Source: Macrothele yani (taxonomy: Eukaryota > Arthropoda > Arachnida > Araneae > Macrothelidae). From it: a DNA stretch of 64,000 bases. The position numbers and the translations under genes are program-made. The notes beneath the pieces were generated by a model. That model was not told where the DNA came from and searched no databases. It saw nothing but the letters and a program-made list of their open reading frames with translations. Numbering within the stretch: the first letter of the stretch is position 1; each line of letters opens with the position of its first letter. This document shows positions 23,101 to 38,100 of the stretch, piece after piece. Where the stretch lies: contig CM077007.1 of the NCBI GenBank assembly GCA_039090855.1, positions 18,091,515-18,155,514 of the forward strand. Reading direction: 5' to 3'.

Positions 23101-26100
23101 TAAACTTTAGCCTGCAGAAGTACTACTACTGGTACTGAAGAAAATTAACAACTTTAAATTTTTACTGATTTGCTTATTTAGAGCTCCTTCTGCTTCTATT
23201 TTCTCTTTACAGCTGCACTAGCATTCTTTTTCTCCATAGCGTACTGAACTGAAAATGAAATATTACGAAAAAAGCTTTCGCAAATGTAATCGTTAGCCCT
23301 TCATTAAACTTTATTATTTACCCGAAAAACACGTATGCGCTATGTTCGAAAATAAAAAAAAAATAAAAACATAAAAAAAAAAGACTGCTATCTTGGAGAG
23401 GATGCTAATCAATTATTGACGCGAAATATAAAACCACATTTGTGATACCTTTAAAATGCACATATTAACCCTTGGCCTTTCTTGTAATCTGACCGTGATT
23501 CATTAAATAGAAATAGAAATACCATTGCAGGCCCTTCTTTTGCACAACTTATTATTTCCTCTCCTCACTTACTCCCTTCTACTAAGAAAAGCAATAGAAC
23601 CAAACCAAAACAACACCTCCTTTATTCTGATAGGTCCTGGCTGAGCTCACGTTTCGTCATATGTCCATTCATTTCGATTGGGGACGGGGAAGGGAAAGGT
23701 GACTTCAGCACAGCTACTTTCCTGTTTTCCAAGAAGTCAACGGCATCTTTACCGGAAGTTATTCTGTCATTTAACGTCTTGGGTCACGAAGACCTCGAAA
23801 TGACGAGAAGGGGAGGTAAATCATATTGCAGAGCAAAGCTGATGGAGTTACCAGAATCGAAAGAACCAAAAAGCCTCTCAATGTTTTAGAAGGGAATTTA
23901 TTTTTAATTCTAATCGATTTCAAACTTTGCACCTCTTTTTCGGTCTTGACTGCTCCTTTTTTGCCAAGAGCCCCGAAGTACCACATTGGCGTATTTACGC
24001 CACTGGCTAGGTCCCTAGAGAAACACAACTTATCTAAAATCAACCGAGGAATTAACTGATTACTCCCGGAAAAGCAAGCATTACGTATAGTCTGAAGATT
24101 AATTGAATTAATCGAGCAAAGTAATAACACACTTGGAGTATGATTAATTTTGTTATTATGAGGAAACTTACATATTGGTCCGAGTTCTTCAAGATTATCA
24201 AAAGCGCATGCACCAGTTGTTCCAAGGGTAGCACACAGCTGGAAAGAAACCAACCACTCAAATGAAACGCTGACAAAAATTCCTAAATGCGATCTTTATG
24301 CAACTTGAATTTTAAATAAATTGTTATAAATTGAAAAAATTGAGATAAGCGAATTTTTTCAAAAGTTGAAGCATTTTTCAGTGTTTCTATACCTGCCTGC
24401 AAACAAGTACTGATGTTCATAAAACAAAAAATTACTTCCTGATTAGTGCTTTGTGTGTGTGCATGTGCGCCTTCCCAGTGTTTCAAAGAAAACAATGATC
24501 ACCAGTTAAATAGTGAACATCAATTTTCTGAGCCATGAGTGATAAGAATTTTATTTGTAATCAGGGCCGGACCCAGACACGTTCACTCCATGAGCACACT
24601 GGGAGAGAAAAGCAAGGGGATAACAGAATTTATGAGAACTGAACACTGAGTCATAATTGAACTCTGCACTGTTAAACATTTTGTGGTAGATTGCACCAAA
24701 AAATGGTGCTACTCTAGCTGCACCGCTTTTTGAGAAAAGATGCACAATCGTGTTTTGCAAATAAAACCCAACAACGTGGTTCAACTTGTACCATACGTCA
24801 CCACGTTATGGTACAAGGTTGCGCCATGTTTTGGGGTTTGTTTTGCACCACAGAACGGTGCATCTTTTCTCAGAAAGTGGTGTGCAGCTGATGTAGCACC
24901 ACTCTTTGGTGCAACCTACCATAAAATTTTTAACAATGTATAGATACTGTACTCTGAATCATAACTGAACTTTATAACTCAGTTATAACTCTACGGATAT
25001 TGCGCTCTGGGTCATAGCTCTCTACGAATGCTGCATTCTGAGTGATAACTGAATTCTATGCATTCTTCACTCACAGTCAAAACTGAACTCCATTCACTCT
25101 GCCTTCTGAGTAATAATTGAACGCTATGGATACTTGATTCTGAGTCATAAATGAACTCTATGCATACTATACTTTGTGTCATAACTGGCCTCTATGCATT
25201 CCTCACTCTAAGTTATAACTGAACACTGTGCGTACTGCACTTTGTATCAAAACTGACCTCTATGGATAGTGCACTCTGAGTCATAACTGAACTTTATCCA
25301 AACTGCATCCCAAGTTTTAACTTAACTCTACGAATATTGTGCTCTGAGTCATAACTGCGATGCTTCACTCAAGTCATAAATAAGTAAACCGCATTCTGAG
25401 TTATGACTGAACTCTATGAATTCTTCAATTTTTGAGTCATAACTGAATTCTGTAGATACTGCACATAGAATGATATCTGAATTCTATGCCTACTGTACTC
25501 TGAGTCATAACCAAACTCTATGCATTCTTCACTCGGAGTCACATATGTTCTCTACGCATACTTCACTTTGAGTCATAACTGAACTCTGTGAACACTGTAC
25601 TGGAAACAGTCGCGATTTGATCACTGCAGAGAGCACACTGAGGCCGTTGAAAGCAAATCCAACTTCCTGAATTTGATCGCTAGGGCTGACGAGATATGGT
25701 GTCAAAACGACCCCGAAACGAAGCTAAAAAAAGTGCGTAGTGGACATCTGCAAGCTCTACCGAAGCTAAAAAAACTTCGTCCAGAAAGGTCAAAAATCAA
25801 AACAATTCTCATCATTTTCTACGATAGCGAGGGCATTGTGCACAAATGCTTTGCGCCCAATGGCCAAAGCGTTACTACTGCCTACTATCTGGACTTTTTG
25901 AAATGTCTGTTGCACAGAATCCGTTGTGCGCGACGCGACCTCAGTATCGAGAAGACGGGAGTTGATTTTTCTTGCACGATAACACACCAAGCCACAAGAC
26001 TATTTATTGTTCGGGAGTTTTGGATCACCAAAATGTCTGTGTATAGTCGCACCCACCATATTGACCGGATTTAGCCCCGTGCCACTTCTTCGTGCTCTCA

Positions 26101-29100
26101 AAACCCAAGACACCACCGAAAGGCTGTTATTTTGATGCCGTGATCGACATTCGAAAAGCTGTGGTGAAAACATTCAAGAGTAAAATAGGTACGACCATCC
26201 ACCAGTTTGTTTATTGCAGTCGCTTCATAATCGTTGCATGCAGTGAGTGCACACCAGAGGAAATTACATTTAATAAACATTACTCACACATAGAAGCATT
26301 ACATTTTTCTGAGTCTGGTTTTCCAATTGCCGCACTATGTGTTTGGATTCAGTAGCTGATTAAAACTCATTCATTACACCAGGCACATATTTTTAAATTC
26401 CTAATAATTACGAAATTATGTTCATGCTGTTCAGCTGACAATTAACTAACCGCTGAGACTGCGTCTTTGTAGCGGTAGGTGACACTTGTGGGTTCGAGTC
26501 CCACCGCCGCCCATCCGAATCAGGGTTTTTCCCGCACGTAACGCGAATGTGTGGGTAAATTCCCAAAATCGGTCCTGGACATATGAGCTGTTTCAGGTGA
26601 GTGCCTCAGCGACTTGCACTCTCCCGAACATTGGGCTGGCCATCCGATCTGGTGGGGATAATTCTAATGGGGCTCACTTCTGCGGCAGTAGATCTAATTA
26701 TCTATAACATAATGCCATATCAGATGAGACGTTTCGCTGAGACCAGTCACCTAGAAAGCTCGTTTCGTACACTCAATTTGTTTAATTCTGAAGCTGTATA
26801 CTAATAACTCTTATCATAACTCGCATTAAAGAAATTCCTTCTGGGAATCTTCTGCTGGAAAATTTATTGCCATTTCTTTTTCATCTGCACGTAGAAATAA
26901 ATTTACGTTTCTTTTCATTGCCATGATTTATGATTTGCCATTTTCTATTTCTCTTTATTAATGCTTTACTATTTTTGGTGCTTATTTTTTGTTTTGTTTT
27001 GGAAGTTTTACGACCACCATGAGTAGGTCAATGGACTATAAGCAGTTGTTTGTCCCTAATTTAGGACCAATGGTTCCGGGGGAGAACTAACGCCGTAAGA
27101 CAAGCACACCATCTATGCGTCACCCTGCATCCTGGTGACACAGGACACGAGCTCTTGCAAATCTCGGACGAATGGCCTCTGACCATTCGTCGGAGATTTG
27201 CAAGAGCTCGTGTCCTGTGTGTGAGGTATAGGGTGTGTGTTTATCTTACGGCACTGGCTCTCTTCCTTTCCTGGAACCAGTGGCCCTAAATTAGGGGACG
27301 GAGACTTCTTACAGTTCAACGAGTTGCCCATGGTGGTCATTAAACCCCCGTGAAAAAAACTTCACTGGATTACAGCCTGTACCCATCTCGGCCGAGCGCT
27401 TAGAAGCCAACGTTCTTACAACCGCGGCTAATTTTTGGAGCAGTGTATAAGTACACTGTAAAAACGCATTATTAGAAAATTCACGTATTTTAGATCCGAA
27501 GGGACTCGTGAAATACATCATGTCCTGCAATGTATGCTGCTGATAGAGAATAACCTGAATAATCAATAGGCCAGGAAAAGTCGTGTAGCACTTCTACGAA
27601 GATGCAATGCTACGTATGGCAATTTTTGCTGCAAAGTCGCGTATTGGCGATATCTTTAGGGCGCTTAGCATCACTCTGAACGAGCGATATTATTGTCTTT
27701 TTCATAGAAACATCGTACTATGACTATCCGTTGAAAGATTTCACAATGAATTTTCGATAAATTTCTATGCAACTCGAAATTCTGATGACTTACCCCTACC
27801 TAAGTTCCTGTCTGATTCTAATTTATAATTTCATCATTCTTTTTGACCAATGGTGTCGTTCAGTTGGTTAATAGTCAGCCAAGTGTTTCGCTGTTGTGGG
27901 TTCTAATCCCATTGCCGACCATCCAGTTTGTAAATTTTTGAAGAATGCATGGACGGATCCCTGAAAGTCATCCAGGGACGTATGGGCCGTTTACGCCGGT
28001 TGCCCCTGAGATCTGGGACTTTTCCTTCGGCGTTTGACTAGCCAGCGCTTAGAAGTCTCCAGGAGCTCTGTGAAAACAGGAAGTTTTCGGTACATTCCAG
28101 GTACATTCCAGCTGCCGGAGACTGAGGGCCAAGATTTAAGTTGTAGAGTCATTTTGGAGGTGTTTGGCCATAACTCACCACGCTGGCCAAGCGGGTTGGT
28201 GAGTGTGGGACAGCATTTCCTCTGATCCCGATGGTATAGTTATACCGCTATTGGCGGTCGTCAGAGCCCCTTTAGTGGGAACAGGATGCACCACGAGAAG
28301 GCGGGGTTGACATTTGTCAAGGAGAGGCTGTGATGTTACGCATCACCTGACCTTACATCCCGACGGAATATATCGCTGCAGATTTATCTTCTTGACACGT
28401 GCTTCATCTCTGTAGAACGTCACAGCTCCTCTTAGTGTGTGGTTTAGACACACTAACATTCATGCGAATGGATAATATTGTCACTCATACAGAATACAGA
28501 GACAGAAATGTAAACACTTATGCAGGGCGTTTTATTCGTTTTATCCAATACACAATATTCATAATGAATAAACGCAAACATGCACCATTAACTTTTTGAA
28601 GAAGTAAGGACTCTTGTTTTAAAAGAAAGAAAGATACACTTCACGAAGCTAACTTACGAAAAATGGAATCAGGCCTTTTTCTCTGTCGTGAAGAATCGCT
28701 TCTTTAAGTTTGTCTCCGCGTAGGCTCAAGTTTTCGTCGCTTTCAATGAATCGCATTTTGACCAGGCCAATTAACCCAGCTTTTTCGACCGAGGAGTGTA
28801 CCTGAAAAGTAAAAAAAAAAAAAAAAAAAAAGGAAAGAAAAGGTTTAATTCGCTCAAAGACACAATGAATACTTTTGAACATGTACATTTTCAAATTTCA
28901 GGTACGTATCGGGTAACATGTCATACAGACGTATATCCCATTATTATTATTATTGATTGGGGGTTTAACGACCACCGTGAGGGGCTATAAGCAGTCACCC
29001 ATCCCTAATTTAGTCATTGGTCCCAGGGAAGGAAGAGACCCAGTGTCCTAACACAAACACAATATAATATGCATGTCTCACCGGGATTTGAACCCTGACC

Positions 29101-32100
29101 CATCTCGGACGAACGATCATAAGCCTGAGCTTAGACCACTTCGCCACTGGGACGGCATATCCTATTACCCAGTTTGTTGCATGCATTTTATTCCTTACAA
29201 GGAATATTTACAAATCGGTGAAAAGATACACGCATGGAGCTATTTATTATTTTAAATCTAAGTTGACTTTTAACATAAATCTTCAATTGGGTGCAGAGAT
29301 TGAAACGGGTCAGGGGTCAACGAGTAAACAATTTCTAGTGGGACAAACGGGTCAAGATGTTCATGACCCGATTTCCACCCGGTTTTATTTGCTTTTAATT
29401 TTTGAAAATCGAAAAAAAAAATTCAAAGAAAAATGCGCACTGTTGAATTTTGTGGTCCATACTGGTGCTCGCGGACTGAAATATTATTTGTCATGCAGTA
29501 TGAAGGAAGAGTGTCCTGAGAAGGAAAAGTGTCCCTTTCTTCTGAGGACTAATGATGAAAACAACATCCGCATTTCGGAAACTTTCAACTCATCATAAAC
29601 TTGTGAAAATTGGTGTTGCTGTGAAACATATTCTGAAACTTGATATGTTATTAAAAATACAGCAAAAACTGGAATTAAACATAAAACGAGTTGCTTAATT
29701 CAAAACTTTTGACTCTAGCGCCATAAAAATTACGTGGAACAGCCTTAACATAACTGCGGAGGGACTATTTGACTCTTTCAGATGTGTTTGAAAATATGTG
29801 TAAAACAGTTAGGGTATATGTTTTGCAAATGAAGGACGGAAGTTTCAATACTTCCTGTAAGTAAGTGTTAAATTATACTTTCCTATAATACATTTGTTTG
29901 ATTTCCATATAACATAAGATATCCACTGCGGAGAGACTTTTTGAACGCCCCATATATACACTGCTGGCCACCCAAAATGCAACACCAAGTAGGACACGAG
30001 ATAGTAAAGCCAGATTTACTGGACACATAACAGCACATACAAAGATGAAACGATTGAGCTTACAGGCCCGTACGACTTGCGGAACACGCAGACATCAATA
30101 GTTCGTGTGGCCCCCATGGCTGGCAATAACGGCCGCTACATCGAACGAAAGAGGCTTTGGATGTGGGCTTGGTATGTCTGTCCAGGCTGCTTCCACACGT
30201 TGCCACAGTTCATCAGGCGTAGCCACGGGTGGTGCTTGCCGGGCCACTCGGGTGCCGATCAGCGACCAGACGTGTTCGATGGACGACATATCGGGAGAAC
30301 AGACGTGCCACGGCAGCAGTGACACCTGGTGGGCCGTTAAGAATTGTTGCACGATGCGTGCCACGTGCGGGCGCGCATTGTCCTGTTGATACGTGGCCGC
30401 TGGCAGGTCCTGCAGGTAAGAGAGGACTACAGGCTCCAAAACGTCGGAGATGGTGCGGTGGCCGTTGAGTGTACCGGCGATGCGTACAAGAGGGGTGCGG
30501 GTGTCATATCCAATTGCGCCCCAAACCATAACGCCACGCAACTGACCGGTATGGCGATGCATAACGCAGGCGTCATACAGTCTATCACCACGGTGCCGCC
30601 ACGCGCGGATCCGACCATCCTGGTGTTTCAGGCAGAAGCGGGATTCGTCGGAGAAGACAATGTCGTGCCATTCCGTAGTCCAGGTGCGGCGTTCAATGGC
30701 CCACTGCCGCCGCACTCGCCGGTGGTGTAACGTCAATGGTAATCGGAGCGATGGGCGCAGTGCGACAAGTCCCCGCTCCTGCAGACGACGTCGAACGGTA
30801 CGTGCTGACACAGGTTGTTGCGCAACACATCCTAATTCCTGCGCTAATGTTCGTGATGTGGCGCTGCGAGCCGTCAATGCCCACCGTACAACATGCCGGT
30901 CCTCTCGTTCGGTGCTGTGCCGCGGCTGCGGCAATCGCTCACGTCGGTCCGTCCCTCCTGCACCCACCGAATCCATACTCGCTTCACTGTGGCTGGATGT
31001 TGTCCCACACGGGCGCCGATGTCTCGGTACGATAAACCGCTGTCGCGATAAGCCACTATTCGTCCTCTGTCAAACTCCGAAACGTGCTGGAATGACTGTC
31101 GTATTCTGCGACGAGGCATCAGGAAGCTTCCCACGCACAGGTCCGGCAGCACAACACACTTCCACTACTTACACCCCGCCTTCTGTGCACCCTTCTTATG
31201 GTACTTCTCGGTGGCATGCCGGGCGCACATGATTTGCATATATGCCCTGCAATGCTAATCGTTTGCAAGTCCTCTCGCGGGCGACGCATGCTGCGAATTT
31301 CAGGCCAATCGGATGCTTCCTTATTGGTGTTGCATTTTAGGTGGCCAGCAGTATATGTATATATAGACCTGGATCATCGGGAACAATGACAGAGTTTTAG
31401 AAGCGTTGAACTCTTCAACAACTGTCTCATCTGTTGATACCTACTATTTTAAAAACCTATTCACTTCGATTTCATTGAAGGGTTTATTGCAGGTAGCCTT
31501 AAATTTACTCACGAAGCTTGAGTCCGAAGTTACAGAACAATTTTGGCACTTTTTAGTGGACTTCTGTATTAATAACAGTTTTGTCACCGTGGGCGATGGG
31601 CTGTACCTCCAAACTCGTGGCATTCCAATGGGCAGTCGCTTTTTAAGTAGCCTAGCCGACCTTTATCTGCACTAATTTGAAGATAGATTTACTGCTGCTT
31701 GCCCTCTGTCTGGTATCATTCTGAGGTATGTTGATGACATTACTGTCATTAACATGTCTGTTTTGGGGATGCGCTGCTCACTTGAATCCTGGGGACCTCA
31801 CCTTAGAAAAAAACAATGGCTCGTCTACTTGCGTTTGTTATAATTCCACAGAGTAGCAAAATTATGTTCAACACAGGCTTTAATGATAAAAAATCTTAAA
31901 ACACTTCTACCTAAGTTGCAATTTAACAACCTTCCCATAAATTTTCAAAAACATTATTTAAAACATTTAATTCTGAATTTCAATTTAGTTTCAAAGAGTT
32001 TCAAATCACACACCGACATGCTTTATTAATCCACGACCTAACAATATTAAGTAAATCAAGCAATACAAAGTGCCACCTGGTAGGTCCCTAGCCGCTGAAG

Positions 32101-35100
32101 ATTTTCATTTACATACACAGTTTTGTATCTCGTCATTTCACACACTTTTTTGGCTTGCTAGGATGTTATTTAACCGCGACCACTTCTTTTACGATTCAGT
32201 ATATATTTGTGCTCTTGTTGAACGTCGGTCTAGTGTTTAGTTTTCATTTGTGGCGTTCACGTCTTTGGTCTGCCGGTAAGCCATTTTTATCATTGTTTAC
32301 ATTATTGCATTAGGAGATCTTAGGTCTGTTTTGTGTTTGGTCTGGTGGCCTTGGCGGCATGACCAACCGATATTTTTGGTTCTCCTTGTCGTTTGTTGGT
32401 ACTAGAAAGGTCACTCCCGCAGGTTGATGCTCTCCTGACGACGGCAACCTTTTTTTTTTGTTTAATATTTTTTTGGTTTTCAATTCTGAACTTCAATTAT
32501 GAATTCAATTTTGTATTTTCTAAAACAAATTTTCTTTAAATTTTATTAAAATTCTTAAAAATTTAGTATATATATCATCATCATTGTCAACCATTATCAA
32601 TCCACTGCTGGACGAAGGTCTCCCCAAGTTTCCTCCACAACGGTCTGTCTTGTGCCAGTCTCCTCCATGTCACCCCTGCATACTTTCGAATTTCATCCAC
32701 CCATCTCCCATGTGGTCTTCTTCTGGGTCTTTTCCTGTCCCTTGGAATCCAATCTAAAATTTCGGCTGTCCATCGATGATCTGTCCTTCTGGCAGTATGT
32801 CCAGCCCATTGCCATTTCAGGGATTTAACTCTGATCATGATGTCTTCCACTCTTGTCATTTTTCGAATCCACGAGTTCCTCTTCTTATCTCTCCTGGTTA
32901 CACCAAGTATGCACCTCTCCATGCGCTCTTTGAGTTGTCTGCAGCCTTTGTATGTCTCTTTTAGTTAAGGTCCACGTCTCTGCACCATACGTAAGCACTG
33001 GAAGGATGCATTGATCAAACACTTTTCTTTTAAGACATAATGGCATATTGCTCTTGAAAATTATGCTGTTTCTTCCAAAAGCTCTCCAGGCAAGTTTTGT
33101 ACGCCGATTAATTTCTTCATCAGATATATATATATATATATATATATTGACAAAAGTCACCGAGCACCCCTTTAAAGACAAAGGAACGGATCCTCTGCGT
33201 TGTTAAGATGCGTGGTACAGCTGCAAACGGTATAAAAACAAGCCTGCAGCTGACCGTGATCAAATCGCAGTGTGAGGTTGAGTGAAAATGTCGCGGCGGG
33301 TGAAAACTGGCTTTGAGAAAGGAAAGATTGTTAGGTGTTGTATTACTGGGTTGTCCATAAAAGAAACCGAGAGGCTTTTAAACATGCCCAAGTCAACTGT
33401 TTTGGATCTACTGAATAAGTGGAAGACACATAGCCTGTCTGAAGCAGCAAAACGTACCGGCAGACCAAAGAAAATCAGTGATAGAGGACATCGAAGCCTC
33501 AGGAGAGTCGTTACAGCTAATCGACGGAGTACTTCACAAGACCTCAGTGTACAGGTGAGTAAAAATTCTGGAACCTCGGTATGTACACGTGCCATTCGCA
33601 AAGAACTTCATTCCATGGGTTGCCGTGGTCGTGCGGCTGCTCATAAGTCTTTCATCTCCACTCAAAATGCTACTCGTCGTTTAGCATGGTGTAAAGAGCA
33701 TTTATCGTGGACCGTAGATCAATGGAAACGGGTCCTATGGACTGATGAAATCCAGATACACGATCCATCAGTCTTGATGGCCGTGTGTGGGTATTGCGGC
33801 AACCGGGAGAATGCTATGTACCACAGTGTACTGTTCCTACGGTCAAGTTTGGAGCTGGCAATGTACTCGCGTGGGTGTGTTTTTCGTGGTATTATCCCGT
33901 CCCATTGGTTATCGTGGACAAACCTGTTCACCAGCACGTCTACCTCGATATTCTGGACCATTATGCCGTACCAACTATGTGGCAATACTATGGAACCGAG
34001 TTTTGTTGGTACCATCAGAATAATGCACCGAGCCATAAAGCAAGGACTGTTACGGCGTGGTTTGACGATAATTCCGCATCGTGTGTGGACTGGCCAGCAC
34101 AGAGCCCTGATCTTAATCCCATAGAGCACCTATGCGATGAATTAGAGCGCAGTATAAGAAGTTTAGAACCCAGGCCTACTACTAAGCAAAAGTTAGCGGC
34201 AGCATTATGTACTGAATGGAAGCATATACCTATCGCTGTGTTCCGAAACCTTGTCGAAAGCATGTTTGGAAGGGTCAGTGCATGAATTAAGGCCAAAGAT
34301 GGACCGATACCGTACTAATGTATGTCAATAAATTAAATGCTATGTTGTATTTCTCTTCTAGGTGTCCGGTGACTTTTGTCAATATAGTGTGTATATGTGT
34401 GTGTGTGTGCGCGTGTGTGGGATCGTTCAAAGCAGATTTGTCCGGGTCGGAATCGGGTCCCGGTCAGTAACAGATCTGGGTCGGGTTCAGGAATGTATGT
34501 GTGTGTGTGTGTGTGTGTGCCATAACTCATGAAGAAATCGTGGAAGACACTTCAAAATTTGCTAGACTATTTTTTATTAATGTCCGAGTTGCAGCGGTCG
34601 ATTTCAATCAAAATTCCAAAGAGGGGAGGGAAAGATCGAAGCGAAAATATTTACTCTGCTATGGTATTTCTACGGGAAAAAGAGAGACAGCTGAAAACAC
34701 GTGACTTTGAACATGCTTATGTTCTCAGTCATTGTCTCTTCAAAATGTTTTTGTCACGAGAGCATTCTGAAAAGCAAATCGAATTCCCTTAATTAGGAAC
34801 TGTTATTCTATCGGTAATCGGGCTTTTTATTAGTAACGAATTTACGTCACTCTCGCGATACATCTTCAGTACAGGTCCTGAGTTAAGTCGATAGTTTTTC
34901 CTACGGTTCATAAAGAATTACACAGTGTTTTTACCAAACTCATTTTCACTGCCGATTAAGTACCTTATTAGACCGAGAACTTATAACTGCGATTTTCACC
35001 GTATTCATGCATCCGGAAAATTCGTATTACTACTGCCCTGCTAATATAATCTCTGAGCAGTGGTCTAAGCGCTGGCTTATGACCCTTCGTCCGAGGTGGG

Positions 35101-38100
35101 TCCGGGTTCGAATTCCCTGACGCATGGATGTTGTGTTTGTCTTACGGCACTGGTTCTCTCCCTTCCCTGACACGAACATCCTTAAATTAGGGACGGACGA
35201 CTGCTTATAGCCCATTGAGTTGCTCATGGTGGTCGTTCCACCTTAATTAAAAAAAAAAAAAATTGAAACTTTTTCTTTCTTAGAGATTCAATAGATGATA
35301 CTCTCAACATAATCATTCACTGCAGTACAAATCGGAATACCGGGTGACCGAAAAGTTTGTTTAAAGTTCAAAGCTTTATAAGAAAGGAAAAAATGCGTGT
35401 ATTGCAATACAATTTGCACGAAAAGCATCAGCCAGTAGGAAGATTTTGTTTGGCACATAAAATCTTTTAGTTCAAATAGTCGCCAAGAAAGGCGAGAAAT
35501 GCTGAAGAGTTTGTAAATACAGTGAAAATCAATTAAAATACTTATGTTGAATAAATTTGGTGAAACTGTCACAAAAATAATCGTTTAAAGTGCCCTCAAA
35601 TACAAAGTAAAGCTTTTATTGCCAATTCTCCGTTTACGTAAAAAACAGTTCACTAAGAAGGCTGTCACCGGCAAAGTTAACATCGTAGCAGCACTCCTTT
35701 CGAACGCCGTTTTCGATAACGAGAGGGATGAAGGCAATTAACAGATAATTACACCGATGAGTTATTACATTATAACCATCTACCTAATAAGCTGTAGAAC
35801 CCCCTTTAGCCAGCAAAACAGCGGCCACTCGGCAAGGCATCGATTCAATGAGGTGGCGATAGGTATCCTGGAGTATCTGGTACCATAATGTCAACAGTAG
35901 GTCCTCCAGTTCCCGTACATTTCGGGGTGGTGATGTTTTAGCGCGAACCCGTTTTTCCAAATCGAACCGCAAATGTTCGATTGAGTTCATGTCAGTTGAA
36001 TTTGGAGGCCATGGCATTATCAACAAGTTACAGCATGTTCCTCGAACCACTCCTTGACGATTCTGGCAGTGTGGTATGGCGCATTATCCTGTTGGTAATG
36101 GCCATCACCAGCAGGGAACACATTTGCCACGAATGGATGAACTTGGTCCGCAACGATGTTCAGATACCTGACAGCTGTCAGGGATTGTGCGATTTTGATA
36201 ATGGGGCCTAAAGTGTCCCAAGAAAACATCGCCCACAGCATAACAACGCCGCCGCCAGCCTGTTTCCCCCCAACAGTGCATCCAGGTGCCACAGCCTCCG
36301 TTGGTAATCGGCGTATGCGCGCTCGGCCGTCTACGTGATACACCAGGAATCTTGAATCGTCAGACCAGACCACTTTCTTCCAATCATCGACGGTCCAATC
36401 TCGATGATCTTGGGCACATTTCATGCGTTGTTGGCGATCACGTGCAGTGAGCATGGGACCCAGCTGGGACTTCGGCTACGCAGGCCCATGCGCATAAGGC
36501 TGCGATGAACTGTGTTCTGTGACACATTGCCCTGATCACCACTGTTGTAGCTGCGGGTGATTTGTCGCACTGTGGCCCTGCGGCCGCTGCGAACAATGCG
36601 CGACAGTCTCCGCTCTCCTCTGGCATCAACGAAATGCGGACGACGGTTCGTCCTTTGGCCATCTATGCACCACTTTTGATATGTACTCACTACAGCGGCT
36701 CGTGAACAACCCACAAGCCGCGCCGTGCCATCACAATTTGTGCTTTATCAAATTCTGGTAAATCGGTAACTTTTCCCATTCTGACTCTGAAAACTCTACT
36801 AACCGAAAGCCGGTCCTCGGATTGTATATAAACTTCTCTGTGAACTTCACCTTTCACCTGCGCCACCGTTCGGTCTCCAGGAGCGCTCATTTGTCTAGGT
36901 GGGGGTGGTCATAACACAATGGCTCATCCGTGTAATAGCTACAGCTTATCACTTAGTACTTTTAAAGGCATCGCATTAGCATATCTTTCATTATTTGCAT
37001 GCGTGAAAAGCGTTATCTCTCGCTGAACTATCGCGCGCGCTAGCTGAAGGTTTTTTCGTTGCCAAACAAAATCTCCCTTCTAGCTGATGCTTTTCGTGCA
37101 AACCGCACTACAGTACACGAATTTGTCCTTTTGTTATAAAGTTTTGAAATTCAAACGGACTTTGCAGCCACCCGGCATGAACAATGGCCGTTCTATAAAA
37201 AACTGAGAGTATTTTTTTTAAGTTGGCAACAGTGCGAAATGGAAAAATAAGCACGCAGACGACTAACTCAATGAAGAGAGTATCTATGGCAACAGTTATT
37301 GACCGTGGTAGACGATCCTGGTTTTTTTATTGCGAAGTTGTTTAAGAAGTGAAATATGTTGTGCAACAAAATTTTGCTATCGTTTGGGTGAGAACAGCTC
37401 CAGAAATAGTTGATTTAATGAAAAAAGCTTACAAAGATAAATGTTTGGGTGAGTAAGCGATTTTTAAATGGCACCATGATTTCAAAACAGGGCGTTTGTT
37501 GGCAGAACTCGCTCCTAGGCCTGGTCGACCTGGAAGTGTTGTTACGGAGCCTATTGTTAACACTGTTTGGGCAATCCTGCAAGAATATCGACGCATTATG
37601 TGTGAAGACATAGCGGCGTCAACTAATATTTCAAAAACGTCGGCATTCCGCATTCTAGCCGACAAATTACTGCTGCATCGTGTGTGCTCCAGATCGGTAC
37701 TTCATCATCTGATGAGAGGACAATTGTTAGCTAGAGTTCAGGTGAGTCATGAAAGGAAACAAATGATTGCAAAAGATCAAAACCTTCTAAACATAGTAAT
37801 AACTGCCGATGAAACATGGGTCCACTATTTCCGCCTCCTCACGAAGCGCCCAACGAGTGTCTGGAAACACACAGGCTCGCCTCCTCCGAAAAAAGTCTGC
37901 CAAACCAAATCAGCAGGGAAGGTGATGATGATAATTTTCTTTTATCATAAAGGTGTAGTCTACCAGCGGTTCCTCCACAAATTACTGTCAATGCTGAGTA
38001 TTACATTTCAGTCTTGAAGCGTCTGCGATGACACATGTTGATTAAGCGATCGGAACTGGTGAGCAAGTGGACCTTACAGCATGACAACGCCCGGCCACAT

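Noticed and set aside
29218..29598. A 126-codon open frame as a gene.
   Set aside because: No recognisable motif, no splice sites matching a neighbour, and low-complexity K/L-rich composition.
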